DNA of 64,000 bases from contig CASFPX010000002.1 in the NCBI GenBank assembly GCA_949296915.1, positions 134,175 through 198,174 of the forward strand. The letters run 5' to 3'. Shown piece by piece: positions 7,877 to 17,146 of this stretch. Under the pieces are notes generated by a model. It was not told where the DNA came from, ran no database searches, and saw only the letters and a list, made by a program, of their open reading frames with translations. Position numbers and translations under genes: made by a program. Position 1 is the stretch's first letter. Every line of letters begins with the position of its first letter. The DNA is from Onthovicinus sp900555545 (GTDB lineage Bacteria; Bacillota; Clostridia; Oscillospirales; Acutalibacteraceae).

Positions 7877-9004
7877 TTAAACCGATCCGCCTTCGCAGAG
7901 CTCACGGATCGCTTGGCAGATATTCTCCCGCCCATTGGGAATACCGGCATGCTTTGCCTGTTCCCCCATCCGCTTCAGTTTGTTTGGATCGTGCAGGAGT
8001 TCATCGACCTTTTCGATCAGCAGCTCTCCGGTCAGTTCCTGGTCCTTGACCACAATTGCCGCACCCGCGTCGGCGAGCGTCAAGGCATTGTAATACTGGT
8101 GGTTCTCCGCAGCGTGTGGATACGGCACCAGGATGCTCGCCCTTCCAAGCGCCTCCAGCTCGCTGATGGTGGAAGCACCCGCGCGGCAGATCACCAGATC
8201 AGCCGCAGCCAGGCAGCGGTCCATATCGTCGATATAAGTGCGCACGTCCACATGATGTTCCCGATCCAGATCCACGCCTCGCTCGCGCAGCTGCTCCGGC
8301 ATGTCCAAGCCGTTCTGACCGGTCGCATGGATGAAATGGCAGGCGCCCGTACCATGGCGGGCTGCGATCAGCTCCGTGACCGCACGGTTGATGGAACGTG
8401 CGCCGAGGGAACCGCCGAATGAAAGAATCAGCGGTTTTTCATCCAGTCCAAGTTCAAAGCGTGCCAAGTCGCGGTTCGCACACAGAATTTGGCCGCGCAC
8501 GGGAAGTCCCGTCACGATGGGAGCGTTCCGGCAGGCGAGGTATTTCTCCGCTGCCGGATCCGTCAACAGCACACGGTCAACAACCTTGGCGAGCGTCTTA
8601 TTGGTGACGCCGGGATAGGCATTCTGCTCGTGAATGACCGTTTTGACCCCCATCTTGTGCGCCTCGCGAATGACCGGTCCGCTGACATAGCCGCCAAACC
8701 CGATCGCCACATCCGGCTGGAACGCCCGGATAATGCGCCGGGACTCCGCCGTGGCGGAGAACATGCGTGCAACTGTTTGGACATTATTTTTGATATCCGA
8801 GGGGGAGAACCCGCGTTTAAAACCGCTGATTCGGATCGTCTTAAAGCCAAACCCAGCCGCCGGGACAAGCTTGGCCTCTATTTTTTCCGCCGTACCGACA
8901 AACAGGATTTGCGCATCCGGCTCCTGCTCCCAGATATACCCGGCCACTGCGAGCGCCGGATTGACATGGCCGCCCGTTCCGCCGGCCGCAAATAAATACT
9001 TCAT
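7877..9004 (-). CDS. murG: MurG, lipid II-forming GlcNAc transferase
   Basis: A membrane-associated GT28 glycosyltransferase that adds GlcNAc to lipid I to make lipid II on the inner face of the membrane. At 375 residues it has the family length. It has GGTGGH at residues 8-13, GFGGYVSGP, HEQNAYPG, the GGSLGA loop and a C-terminal sugar-nucleotide site around CRAGASTISELEALG. ATG 9004 has AAGGGTG eight bases upstream; a GTG nine bases further up is the alternative. It follows ftsW by 46 bp and precedes murA. Confidence 0.97.
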   Translation of the reverse strand: MKYLFAAGGTGGHVNPALAVAGYIWEQEPDAQILFVGTAEKIEAKLVPAAGFGFKTIRISGFKRGFSPSDIKNNVQTVARMFSATAESRRIIRAFQPDVAIGFGGYVSGPVIREAHKMGVKTVIHEQNAYPGVTNKTLAKVVDRVLLTDPAAEKYLACRNAPIVTGLPVRGQILCANRDLARFELGLDEKPLILSFGGSLGARSINRAVTELIAARHGTGACHFIHATGQNGLDMPEQLRERGVDLDREHHVDVRTYIDDMDRCLAAADLVICRAGASTISELEALGRASILVPYPHAAENHQYYNALTLADAGAAIVVKDQELTGELLIEKVDELLHDPNKLKRMGEQAKHAGIPNGRENICQAIRELCEGGSV

Positions 9005-9050
9005 ATTGTGCACACCCTTTATCCTTCATAATTCCGCCGGACCGAGCCGG

Positions 9051-10235
9051 TCACCGCTGTGATTTTCCGCTGGCAGACCGCCGTGAGACAGCCAAAATCA
9101 TCCCGATCTCCGCCAGCAGTACGCACAGCGACGTACCTCCGTAGCTGAAAAACGGAAGACTGATCCCCGTATTGGGGAGCGTATCCGTCACGACACAGAT
9201 ATTCAGCGCCACCTGAATCCCGATCTGGGAGATAAGGCCCATCACCAATAGGCTGCCAAAGCGGTCCGGCGCACGCATTGCCACCACAAATCCACGCCAA
9301 ACCAGCAGCGCAAACAGCAAAATGATGGCTACAGCGCCGATAAAGCCGAGTTCCTCACAGACGATGGCAAAAATGAAATCATTCTGCGGCTCGGACACGT
9401 AGAGGTGCTTTTGCTTGGACTGGCCCAGTCCGGCGCCCATCAGCCCGCCGGAGCCGATCGCGTAGAGGGACTGGTTGGTTTGCCAACGCGCACCGGTGGG
9501 TTCGTAGCTCTTATCCAGCCAGGCTATAATCCGCACAGAGGCATGGCCCGGGAGAATATCAGGCTTGAGAATGACAAGCGTCACCGCAGCAATAGCCAGC
9601 GCACCGCCAATTGCAAACCAGCGCATTTTGACCCCACCGAGGAACATCATCACAACGCCGAGCGCACCGACCAGTATGGCGCCGGAGACGTGGTTCTCCG
9701 CAAAGACAAGACCGGCATACAGCAGTGTCAAAATCAAATACTTCCACATGGCCTTGGTACTCACGCGTAGCTTTTCGTGCTCCTGTTCCATCTTGTAAGC
9801 ACAAAAGATCACGATAGCGACCTTGGCCAGCTCCGACGGCTGAAAGGAAAACGCCCCCAAATTAATCCAACGGTGAAAATCGCCGAAGCTGGCGGGCAGC
9901 AACAGGACCAGCACAAGCAGACCTGTCACCACAATGAGCATCGGCCAGGCAAGCAGGCGGAAATAATTGTAATTGAGCTTTGAAATAACAAACATGGCCA
10001 CAATGCCAACCACCGCAAAAACAGCCTGCCGCTTAAAGTAGTACAGGCTGTCCCCATCCTCATAGTAGTAGGAATAGGAATAGCTTGCCGAGAGAAGCAT
10101 AATCAGCCCGACCGTCAACAGGACAAACGTCAGAATCAGGAAGGGGATATCGATACCGCCCTTGGTCCACAGGTTTGCCCAGAACACCGAACGGCTGCTT
10201 TTCTTTTTTTTCGTTTTTACAGCGGCCGTTGACAT
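9051..10235 (-). CDS. ftsW: septal peptidoglycan polymerase FtsW (SEDS family)
   Basis: A 394-residue SEDS glycosyltransferase that polymerises lipid II at the septum with its partner PBP. About ten membrane segments follow a lysine-rich cytoplasmic N-terminus. The loop motif QNDFIFAIVCEELG contains the conserved, probably catalytic Asp. LPFFSYGGTS near the C-terminus is also family-typical. GGAGGAAA lies before the start at 10235. It sits directly after mraY; in most Firmicutes clusters murD lies between these two genes, and it is missing here. Confidence 0.96.
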   Translation of the reverse strand: MSTAAVKTKKKKSSRSVFWANLWTKGGIDIPFLILTFVLLTVGLIMLLSASYSYSYYYEDGDSLYYFKRQAVFAVVGIVAMFVISKLNYNYFRLLAWPMLIVVTGLLVLVLLLPASFGDFHRWINLGAFSFQPSELAKVAIVIFCAYKMEQEHEKLRVSTKAMWKYLILTLLYAGLVFAENHVSGAILVGALGVVMMFLGGVKMRWFAIGGALAIAAVTLVILKPDILPGHASVRIIAWLDKSYEPTGARWQTNQSLYAIGSGGLMGAGLGQSKQKHLYVSEPQNDFIFAIVCEELGFIGAVAIILLFALLVWRGFVVAMRAPDRFGSLLVMGLISQIGIQVALNICVVTDTLPNTGISLPFFSYGGTSLCVLLAEIGMILAVSRRSASGKSQR

Positions 10236-10259
10236 GTTACATTTCCTCCAAAAGTCAGA

Positions 10260-11285
10260 TTATACCTGGCCAAAATACATCAGCGCGACGCCTGCCGCAC
10301 ACCCGATCAGATTCACCAGTGAAAAGATTCCTACGATTTTTTTCTCCGACCAGCCACACAGCTCAAAGTGATGGTGGACCGGCGCCATTTTAAAGATCCG
10401 CTTACCGTGCGTGATTTTAAAATAGACGATCTGCAGCACATCGGACAGTCCCTCGCCCACATAGACGAGCCCGATCAACACAAGGATAAACGGGCAGTCC
10501 AAACCATATGCCAGCGCCACCACCAGGCCGCCCAAAAAGAGCGAACCCGTATCGCCCATAAACACCTTGGCAGGGTTAAAATTCCATACCAGGAACCCCG
10601 CGCAGGCACCCACGAGCGCACCGGCCAGCATCCCGAGACCAAACAGATGCAGCAGCGCCGCCAGAACGGCGAAGGCCACCCCCGCCGTCAGCGTGACGGA
10701 GGAACAGAGGCCATCGATCCCATCGGTAAAATTAACGGCATTGATTGCAGCATAGATAATCACGATCCCCAGTGGGAACATCCAGAGCCCCAGTTCCACA
10801 TTGCCCACAAAGGGGATAAAGAGATACGAACTGCCGCTCATATATAGCGTGCCTAAATAGGCGATGATTATAAACAGCTGGATTACGGTTTTTTGCCGGA
10901 TGGTCAGGCCAAGATTCTGCTTTTTAACCACCTTGATGTAGTCATCTAAAAAGCCTACCCCGGCAAAGCAGAGCGCCATGCACAGCCCGGCAATCAGTTT
11001 GACATTCTCCGGGCCGGATGTCAGGGTATCGCCCACGGTGATGTTGCCGCCTGTCAGCCGGTCGGTCAGATAGGTCACGGCAACTGCCGCCACTGTCCCG
11101 ATGATGAACAGGAGGCCGCCCATCGTCGGCGTCCCCTGCTTGGACTTGTGCCAGCGCGGCCCGATATCCAAAATGGTCTGGCCAAAGTGCAGCCGGCGTA
11201 ACCAGGGGATCAGGACGAGCCCCAGCAGTGCCGTCACCGCAAACGCAATGGCGGCCGGCATCAAAATCGCCGCAATCTCACTCAT
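10260..11285 (-). CDS. mraY: MraY, phospho-MurNAc-pentapeptide translocase
   Basis: An integral membrane enzyme that moves phospho-MurNAc-pentapeptide from UDP to undecaprenyl phosphate, forming lipid I. It has 341 residues and about ten membrane segments. The acidic motif FLDDYIK (Asp114, Asp115), NAVNFTDGIDGL and the HHHFE histidine motif near the C-terminus are all present. Its start overlaps the murF stop by 8 bp (ATGAGTGA), so the two are translationally coupled. The longer open frame upstream lies inside murF and is not expected to be used. Confidence 0.97.
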   Translation of the reverse strand: MSEIAAILMPAAIAFAVTALLGLVLIPWLRRLHFGQTILDIGPRWHKSKQGTPTMGGLLFIIGTVAAVAVTYLTDRLTGGNITVGDTLTSGPENVKLIAGLCMALCFAGVGFLDDYIKVVKKQNLGLTIRQKTVIQLFIIIAYLGTLYMSGSSYLFIPFVGNVELGLWMFPLGIVIIYAAINAVNFTDGIDGLCSSVTLTAGVAFAVLAALLHLFGLGMLAGALVGACAGFLVWNFNPAKVFMGDTGSLFLGGLVVALAYGLDCPFILVLIGLVYVGEGLSDVLQIVYFKITHGKRIFKMAPVHHHFELCGWSEKKIVGIFSLVNLIGCAAGVALMYFGQV

Positions 11286-12666
11286 TCCCTTTCCACTCCT
11301 CATAGAGTACGCTGAGCGCATCCTCCAGTTTGATTCCCCGGCTTGCCTTAAACAGCACCGCATCCCCAGGCTGGAGCGTGCGGCACAAATCCTTTGCCAA
11401 TGCGGCGGGATCGTCGAAGCTGCGCCGGTCCGACAGCCCGTTGTCCCTTGCCCCGCGGTCGATCAGCTGTGCCCCACTCGCATACACCCCGTTCGCCGAG
11501 TATGTATACACGATATCAATCCCACGGGCAGCCGCATAGGCCCCCACCTCATGGTGAGCCTTGGAGGCAATCCGGCCAAGCTCGAGCATCGGCCCCAGCA
11601 CGGCGATCCTGCGCTTGGAGCGGAGATCGCACAGTGCATCAATTGCCGCCCGCATGGAGTCGGGATTCGCGTTATAACAGTCCTCCACGAAAGTGACGCC
11701 CCCGATTTCCCGTACACGCTGGCGCATCCCACTGGGGACATAACCTGCCAGCGCCTTGCCTGCATCCCGTGGGGCAATGCCGAAGATCACACCCGCCGCA
11801 AACGCCGCCAGTGCATTATAAATATTATGCCGCCCGACGCACGGTAATTCCACCGGAGTCTTCGTATCGCCAAAACAGATGGTAAAGCGCAGGCCGCGCT
11901 CTGTCTGTTCAATTGACTCCGCGCGCACCCGGTTTTTGGGGTTATCGATCCCAAAGTAAAAAACAGGGTGCTTATCAATTACAGCGCCCGCGAGCAACTC
12001 ATCATCTCCGTTGAGCAGCAGCGGCGCATATTCACACAGGCCGTCGAGCAGTTCCAGTTTTGCCTTTAAGATGTTTTCACGGGAACCGAGATGCTCAATA
12101 TGGGAGACACCGATATTCGTAATGATCCCCAGCGTAGGCTGCGCACACCGGGACAGAGCAGAGATCTCCCCCGCGTGGTTCATCCCCATCTCCACGACCG
12201 CAGCGCGATAGGAGCGGTCCAATCCAAAGAGCGTCTGCGGGACGCCAATATCATTATTCAGATTCCCCTGTGTTTTTAACGTCTTGTATCCGGCGGAGAG
12301 CACCAGCGCTGCCATATCCTTGGTCGTCGTCTTTCCGGCGCTGCCGGTTACCGCCACCAACGGAATTGAGTACTTACGCCGGATATGGGAAGCCAGCGCC
12401 AGCATGGCCCGGCGCGTATCAGCCACAAGGATGACATGGGCGCTGTCGATTCCTGCATCATGCTCGCACATGACAGCCGCGGCCCCTTTCTCAAGCGCCG
12501 TACCGATAAAGCAGTGGCCGTCATATTTATCCCCGCGCAGTGCGATAAACAGCTCCCCCGCATGAATGTCCCGCGTATCCGTCGTGATACCGGTGATCTC
12601 CACATCCTCTCCCTTGCTGATGCCAGCGCAGGCGAGGGCAATCTCCGAACATTTCATCTTTTCCAT
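11278..12666 (-). CDS. murF: MurF, D-Ala-D-Ala ligase of cell-wall precursor
   Basis: A cytoplasmic Mur ligase that adds D-Ala-D-Ala to UDP-MurNAc-tripeptide. It has 462 residues with the three Mur ligase domains. The ATP loop GSAGKTTT is at 108-115, followed by the NIGVSHIEHLGS and DCYNANPDS motifs. A G-rich site (GGGGGG) precedes the start at 12666. The 88-bp gap to murE holds a perfect hairpin (12697-12719). The gene overlaps mraY at its 3' end. Confidence 0.96.
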   Translation of the reverse strand: MEKMKCSEIALACAGISKGEDVEITGITTDTRDIHAGELFIALRGDKYDGHCFIGTALEKGAAAVMCEHDAGIDSAHVILVADTRRAMLALASHIRRKYSIPLVAVTGSAGKTTTKDMAALVLSAGYKTLKTQGNLNNDIGVPQTLFGLDRSYRAAVVEMGMNHAGEISALSRCAQPTLGIITNIGVSHIEHLGSRENILKAKLELLDGLCEYAPLLLNGDDELLAGAVIDKHPVFYFGIDNPKNRVRAESIEQTERGLRFTICFGDTKTPVELPCVGRHNIYNALAAFAAGVIFGIAPRDAGKALAGYVPSGMRQRVREIGGVTFVEDCYNANPDSMRAAIDALCDLRSKRRIAVLGPMLELGRIASKAHHEVGAYAAARGIDIVYTYSANGVYASGAQLIDRGARDNGLSDRRSFDDPAALAKDLCRTLQPGDAVLFKASRGIKLEDALSVLYEEWKGNE

Positions 12667-12696
12667 TGATGTCCCCCCGTTCGTTTGTTATCCATG

Positions 12697-12719
12697 ACCG
12701 GTGGGGTGATCCCACCGGT
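12697..12719 (-). other. intercistronic hairpin between murE and murF
   Basis: A perfect 9-bp stem (ACCGGTGGG with CCCACCGGT) and a 5-nt loop lie about 30 bases upstream of the murF start. No U-run follows, so it is not a typical terminator. It could stabilise or tune the mRNA between the two genes. Confidence 0.5.
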
Positions 12720-12754
12720 AATCTTCATTTATTGTACCATAAAACCAGTGTGTT

Positions 12755-14194
12755 TTATGAGTTGATTTTTAAGATCTGCCGGATTTTTTCCCGCTCGTCA
12801 AAGTGGATTTTGCCTGTATTCAAAATCTGATAAGTCTCATGGCCTTTCCCCGCCAAGAGAACGATGTCCCCCGGGAGCGCCATCGACAGTGCACGTTCAA
12901 TTGCCGCCGTTCGATCCGGCTCCACCACAACGCGCCTTGCATCCTGCTCCATTCCCGCCAGGATATCCTGAATGATCGCCTCCGGATCCTCCGATCGCGG
13001 ATTGTCGCTGGTAACGATGCAGATATCCGACAGTTGCTGGGCAATTTGCCCCATCTTTGGGCGTTTGGCCCTGTCGCGATCGCCACCGCAGCCGAACACG
13101 GTCAGAATCCTGCCGGACCCACAGATCTCCCGAAGGGATTCCAAAATATTTTTCAGGCCGTCCGGCGTATGGGCGTAATCAATAATCACGGTGTAATCCG
13201 TCCCTGTGGGGACAACCTCAATGCGGCCTGGAATCCCCTTCGCTGTATGGAGCGCCTCCACAGCCTGTTGAAAGTCGATGCCCAACGCGATACAGCAGAC
13301 GGCGGCAAGCATGGAATTATACACGGTAAAGGTCCCGGGGATTCCAATTTTTACCCGGCCGATATGGCGGTCGGTCACCAGCTCATAGGAGACGTTCTGA
13401 GGGCGGTAAATGATGTTTTTGGCCGTATAGTCCGCATGATCCGTATGGGTGGAAAGTGTTATTACTTTACAATCTGTATCCGCCACCATGGCGGCGGCAT
13501 TGGCATCATCCATGTTGAGCACCGCCGTATCCGCCTGCTGAAAGAGAGTGCGCTTTGCATTCCGGTACGCCTCAAATGTTCCATGATAGTCCAAATGGTC
13601 CTGTGTCAGGTTTGTGAATCCCGCGACTGCAAAGCGTATCCCCTTTACCCTCCCCTGTGCCAACGCCTGAGAGGATACCTCCATTACACAGTGGGTACAC
13701 CCGGCCTCCACCATCTCCGCCAGCAGGCGGTTCAACTCGAGGGCATCCGGGGTTGTCAAATGGGCGGTGTATACCCGATCCCCCACCATGTTCTGAACCG
13801 TACCGATCAGTCCTGTCTTATAACCGCACGTCTCCAACACATCCTTAATCAGGAAGGCCGTAGTCGTTTTGCCATTGGTGCCAGTGATACCGACCATCGT
13901 CAGCTTTTCTGCCGGGTAGCCATAAAACGCCTGACAGAGCAATCCATACGCTTCGCGCGTGTTGGCAACCAAGATCTGATTTTTCACCCCGGTGTCGCGC
14001 TCTGCCACAACGGCAACAGCCCCTTGCTCTATAGCGGAATCGGCCGCCGTGTGGCCGTCAAAGTGCGCCCCATGGATACAGACGAACACACAGCCGGGGA
14101 CAATATCTGATGTACGGTCCGTCACAGCTGTCACTTCGGCATCGTCAAAGGGGAATCCGGTCTGTAAACGCTCTAATAGTTTGGAAAGCAGCAT
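12755..14194 (-). CDS. murE: MurE, UDP-MurNAc-tripeptide synthetase (meso-DAP type)
   Basis: Adds the third amino acid of the peptidoglycan stem. This 479-residue Mur ligase has the ATP loop GTNGKTTT at about 104-111, the DHLDYHG motif and, at 397-400, DNPR. That motif is the known mark of enzymes selecting meso-diaminopimelate rather than lysine. The cell wall is therefore predicted to be DAP type. AGGTGATG precedes the start at 14194. It lies 27 bp after the PBP gene. Confidence 0.97.
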   Translation of the reverse strand: MLLSKLLERLQTGFPFDDAEVTAVTDRTSDIVPGCVFVCIHGAHFDGHTAADSAIEQGAVAVVAERDTGVKNQILVANTREAYGLLCQAFYGYPAEKLTMVGITGTNGKTTTAFLIKDVLETCGYKTGLIGTVQNMVGDRVYTAHLTTPDALELNRLLAEMVEAGCTHCVMEVSSQALAQGRVKGIRFAVAGFTNLTQDHLDYHGTFEAYRNAKRTLFQQADTAVLNMDDANAAAMVADTDCKVITLSTHTDHADYTAKNIIYRPQNVSYELVTDRHIGRVKIGIPGTFTVYNSMLAAVCCIALGIDFQQAVEALHTAKGIPGRIEVVPTGTDYTVIIDYAHTPDGLKNILESLREICGSGRILTVFGCGGDRDRAKRPKMGQIAQQLSDICIVTSDNPRSEDPEAIIQDILAGMEQDARRVVVEPDRTAAIERALSMALPGDIVLLAGKGHETYQILNTGKIHFDEREKIRQILKINS

Positions 14195-14221
14195 GAAACA
14201 TCACCTATCTTATCGTCAAAG

Positions 14222-16465
14222 CTAAGCCATATCTTCAATATTAGTATTGGTCTTAAAGTAGACGGTTATGATGGAACCGGCCTCCACCTCGGTATCCTTA
14301 TCGATACTCTGGCGGTAGGAGACAATGCCTTCACCACTCGTCATGCCGGCAATCTTGATATTCAGGCCGACATTGAGTGCGCGGCGGCTCGCCTCCGCCA
14401 CACTCAGATTGGAGAGGTCGGGCACTTTCACCTTGCTGCGTTCGGCATTCTGATCGGTGAAAAGGACGACAACGCCATTCTTCGCAATCGTCTGCCCCGC
14501 CTCCGGCATCTGATAGGCGACTGTATCACCATCCCCGATCACCTTCGGAGTCAATCCCTCGGCCTCGATCTTAGATTTTGCCTCGGAGACGCTCTGGTTT
14601 GTCACGGTGGGCGTCTTGAGGTCGAGCGTGGCCAGTTCCTCCTCTGTGTATTGCGGCTCCACATTGAGGTAAGCCATTGTATTTTCGATCACCTCAGCCG
14701 CAACGGGGGCCGCAACGGCACCGCCGCCCGTCTGTCCCTTGGGTTCATCGACTACGATCAGGACGGCAATCTTGGGATCGTTGGCTGGAGCCATTCCCAC
14801 AAAGGAGGCGATACGCGCACTGGCATCCGTGCCGCTCAGCTTTTCGGATGTACCGGTCTTACCGGCCACACGGTACCCGGCCACGTATCCGTTGCGTCCC
14901 GTTCCGCCCTTGACAACCTGTTCCATCATGCCGAGCACTTCGTCGGATACCTTTTGGGAGATCACCTGGCGCTTGATGGTAGGCGTTGTCTCGGAGATCG
15001 TGTTGCCGTCCTCATCCACGTGCGCCTTGACAATATAGGGCTGCATCAGCTTGCCACCGTTACCGATGGCGCAGGCCGCCGTGATCATCTGGATCGAGCT
15101 TACCTGGAACGTCTGGCCAAAGGAGGAACTCGCCAGGTCGGACACGGTGAACTTATCCTCCGCATAATAGGTCACACCTGCGACAGGGGATGCCTCTGCC
15201 GGCAGATCAATTCCCGTCTTCTCCGTAAAACCGAACGCCTGATAGTACTCGTAGAACTTTTCCGTGCCCAGGTTCAGACCAACCGTGACAAAGAACGGGT
15301 TGCAGGAATTCATCAAGCCCTGCGTAAAGTTTTCCGTCCCATGGCCGGCGTGATTGGAGCAGTAGATTGGCTTGTTGCGGAAAGAGGGCGTAATACTACC
15401 CGTACACGTGTACGTGGTATCGAGCGTCACCACATTCTCCTCCAATGCCGCAGCCGCCACGAAGATTTTAAAGACGGAACCCGGCTCATACGTATCACTG
15501 ATCGCACGGTTGCGCCACTGGCTGTACAGGGCGTCACTCTCCGCCTGGCTGCGCTCTGCCTCATCCTGGATCGCATCCAGCTTTGCCTGTACCGAGGCGT
15601 CCGCCACAACACGCGGCTGGTTCAGATTGTAATCCGGCATGGTCGCCATGGCCAGAATCTCCCCGGTATCTACATCCATCACAATGCCGTAGGTACTCTT
15701 GGCCTGTGTGTCAATATAGGCCTGTTTGAGGCTGTTTTCCAGATAATACTGAATGACACGGTCGATCGTCAGCACTAAGCCGTCCCCCTGCTGGGCGTCA
15801 TAGGCCGTCTCGTACTGATTTTCCATATCGTCCTGCGCACCGTTCTTAGCGGTGATAATCCGCCCCGGAGTCCCGGTCAGATCCTCATTATATTTCAGCT
15901 CAACGCCGGAACGTCCTTCACCGTCCGATCCGGTAAACCCAATCACAGAGGAGGCAAAGTTATTGTAAGGGTAATAGCGTTTGGTATCCGGTTCAAACCC
16001 AATAATCGTATGGAGCTCCGCATCATCGCGGTGTTCCTCAATATAGGCCGCCAGGGCATCCTTTGCGTCGTTCTCGACTCCCTCCTGTACGGCGACATAG
16101 TTATATTGACTCTGTGAGGCCTTATTGCGCACAGTGGCCTCATCCATCCCAAGGATGGAACTGAGTCCCTTCACCGTCAGTTCCATCTGCTCATCTGTCT
16201 CGATCTTGGAGGGGACAAGATAAACCTTCCACGCGGAGGCGCTCTCACTCAGGATATCGCCGTTGCGGTCGTAGATCGTGCCGCGCTGCGCGCTGACCGT
16301 CGTATCGCTCAACTGCTGCAGTTCCGCCTTTTCTTTATATTCCTCTCCGTGGACCAACTGGATCCGTGCCAGACTCGCAATCCCGACGCCGAACCCGGCA
16401 AAGATGATGGCCATCGCAACCGCCATGGAACGCTTCGCCATCATTTTTGTAGATCTTTTGGCCAT
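14222..16465 (-). CDS. class B penicillin-binding protein with two PASTA domains (FtsI/SpoVD type)
   Basis: A septal transpeptidase of 747 residues. It has a membrane anchor at about 12-32, a dimerisation domain with RGTIYDRNG, and the transpeptidase domain with Ser330-x-x-Lys333 (GSVFK), SCN at 387-389 and KTG at 536-538. Two PASTA domains follow (about 625-680 and 685-745). Such proteins crosslink septal wall with FtsW; the PASTA pair is usual in clostridial FtsI and in sporulation SpoVD. Only one PBP gene lies here, so it is probably the vegetative FtsI, but the sequence alone does not settle this. AAAGGAG precedes the start. It lies between the FtsL-like gene and murE. Confidence 0.95.
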   Translation of the reverse strand: MAKRSTKMMAKRSMAVAMAIIFAGFGVGIASLARIQLVHGEEYKEKAELQQLSDTTVSAQRGTIYDRNGDILSESASAWKVYLVPSKIETDEQMELTVKGLSSILGMDEATVRNKASQSQYNYVAVQEGVENDAKDALAAYIEEHRDDAELHTIIGFEPDTKRYYPYNNFASSVIGFTGSDGEGRSGVELKYNEDLTGTPGRIITAKNGAQDDMENQYETAYDAQQGDGLVLTIDRVIQYYLENSLKQAYIDTQAKSTYGIVMDVDTGEILAMATMPDYNLNQPRVVADASVQAKLDAIQDEAERSQAESDALYSQWRNRAISDTYEPGSVFKIFVAAAALEENVVTLDTTYTCTGSITPSFRNKPIYCSNHAGHGTENFTQGLMNSCNPFFVTVGLNLGTEKFYEYYQAFGFTEKTGIDLPAEASPVAGVTYYAEDKFTVSDLASSSFGQTFQVSSIQMITAACAIGNGGKLMQPYIVKAHVDEDGNTISETTPTIKRQVISQKVSDEVLGMMEQVVKGGTGRNGYVAGYRVAGKTGTSEKLSGTDASARIASFVGMAPANDPKIAVLIVVDEPKGQTGGGAVAAPVAAEVIENTMAYLNVEPQYTEEELATLDLKTPTVTNQSVSEAKSKIEAEGLTPKVIGDGDTVAYQMPEAGQTIAKNGVVVLFTDQNAERSKVKVPDLSNLSVAEASRRALNVGLNIKIAGMTSGEGIVSYRQSIDKDTEVEAGSIITVYFKTNTNIEDMA

Positions 16466-16581
16466 CCGGCTACAACTCCTTTCACCGCTGCTGAAAAAAC
16501 AGGACGTTCACCGGTGCGCGCAGTCATCCCGCGCACAGCCAGGTGCCCGCCCTACTAAACTCCTCATTGAAACATACACAT

Positions 16582-17106
16582 TCAGCCCTGAAGATATGCC
16601 TTGATTTTTTCGATCAATGACGGGGAGGAATCCGACTGGCTGTCCGCCTGTTCCCCGTCCGCGACGACAACTCCATCCGCACCGGAGAGGTCGACATACT
16701 CAATTTGATAGCTCCCCTGCTTGACCATGCCGAGCACATTGGTCGCATACTCATCCACACGCTCCAGAGAAACTTTAGATTGCAGTTCCATCTGAAGCCT
16801 TGTGTTCTCGCTGCTGACGACACCCCACTCCTCCTGCAAGGCCGCATACTGGTGGTTGACCTCGTCCAAACGGACGTTGCCATACAGGCGTACAGCGAAC
16901 AGCACCATCACCAGTGCAGAGAGGGAGAGCACCTTCAACGTCTGGCGGAAGGCCGCCTTTTGCTGGGCGCGCAGCTGAGATTCCGTAGGGGCGGGACGCC
17001 GGATAATTTTCGGTTTAGGTGGTGTTTTGGGAGTTCGGGCAGGAGCGCGTTTGGGCGCAGCGCCAGATTCAAAAAGTCGCAGATCATATGCATTGGACGA
17101 ACTCAA
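16582..17106 (-). CDS. ftsL: FtsL-like septum protein
   Basis: A 174-residue bitopic protein. Residues 1-55 are basic and proline-rich. One membrane segment (about 57-76) is followed by a coiled coil (about 80-115) and an acidic, serine-rich tail. This architecture and the position between rsmH and the PBP gene identify it as the FtsL-type subunit of the septal synthase complex, although primary sequence is poorly conserved in this family. The start is a TTG at 17106, chosen because AAGGAGG lies eight bases upstream. The rare start codon may keep its dose low. Confidence 0.85.
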   Translation of the reverse strand: MSSSNAYDLRLFESGAAPKRAPARTPKTPPKPKIIRRPAPTESQLRAQQKAAFRQTLKVLSLSALVMVLFAVRLYGNVRLDEVNHQYAALQEEWGVVSSENTRLQMELQSKVSLERVDEYATNVLGMVKQGSYQIEYVDLSGADGVVVADGEQADSQSDSSPSLIEKIKAYLQG

Positions 17107-17146
17107 TGGGCCCGCCTCCTTTCAGATTAAAAAGTAATTTTATCCG

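Noticed and set aside
12803..14110. A 435-codon open frame on the plus strand opposite murE
   Set aside because: It lies wholly inside a confident gene on the other strand, has no ribosome site or recognisable protein, and its composition mirrors murE codons.
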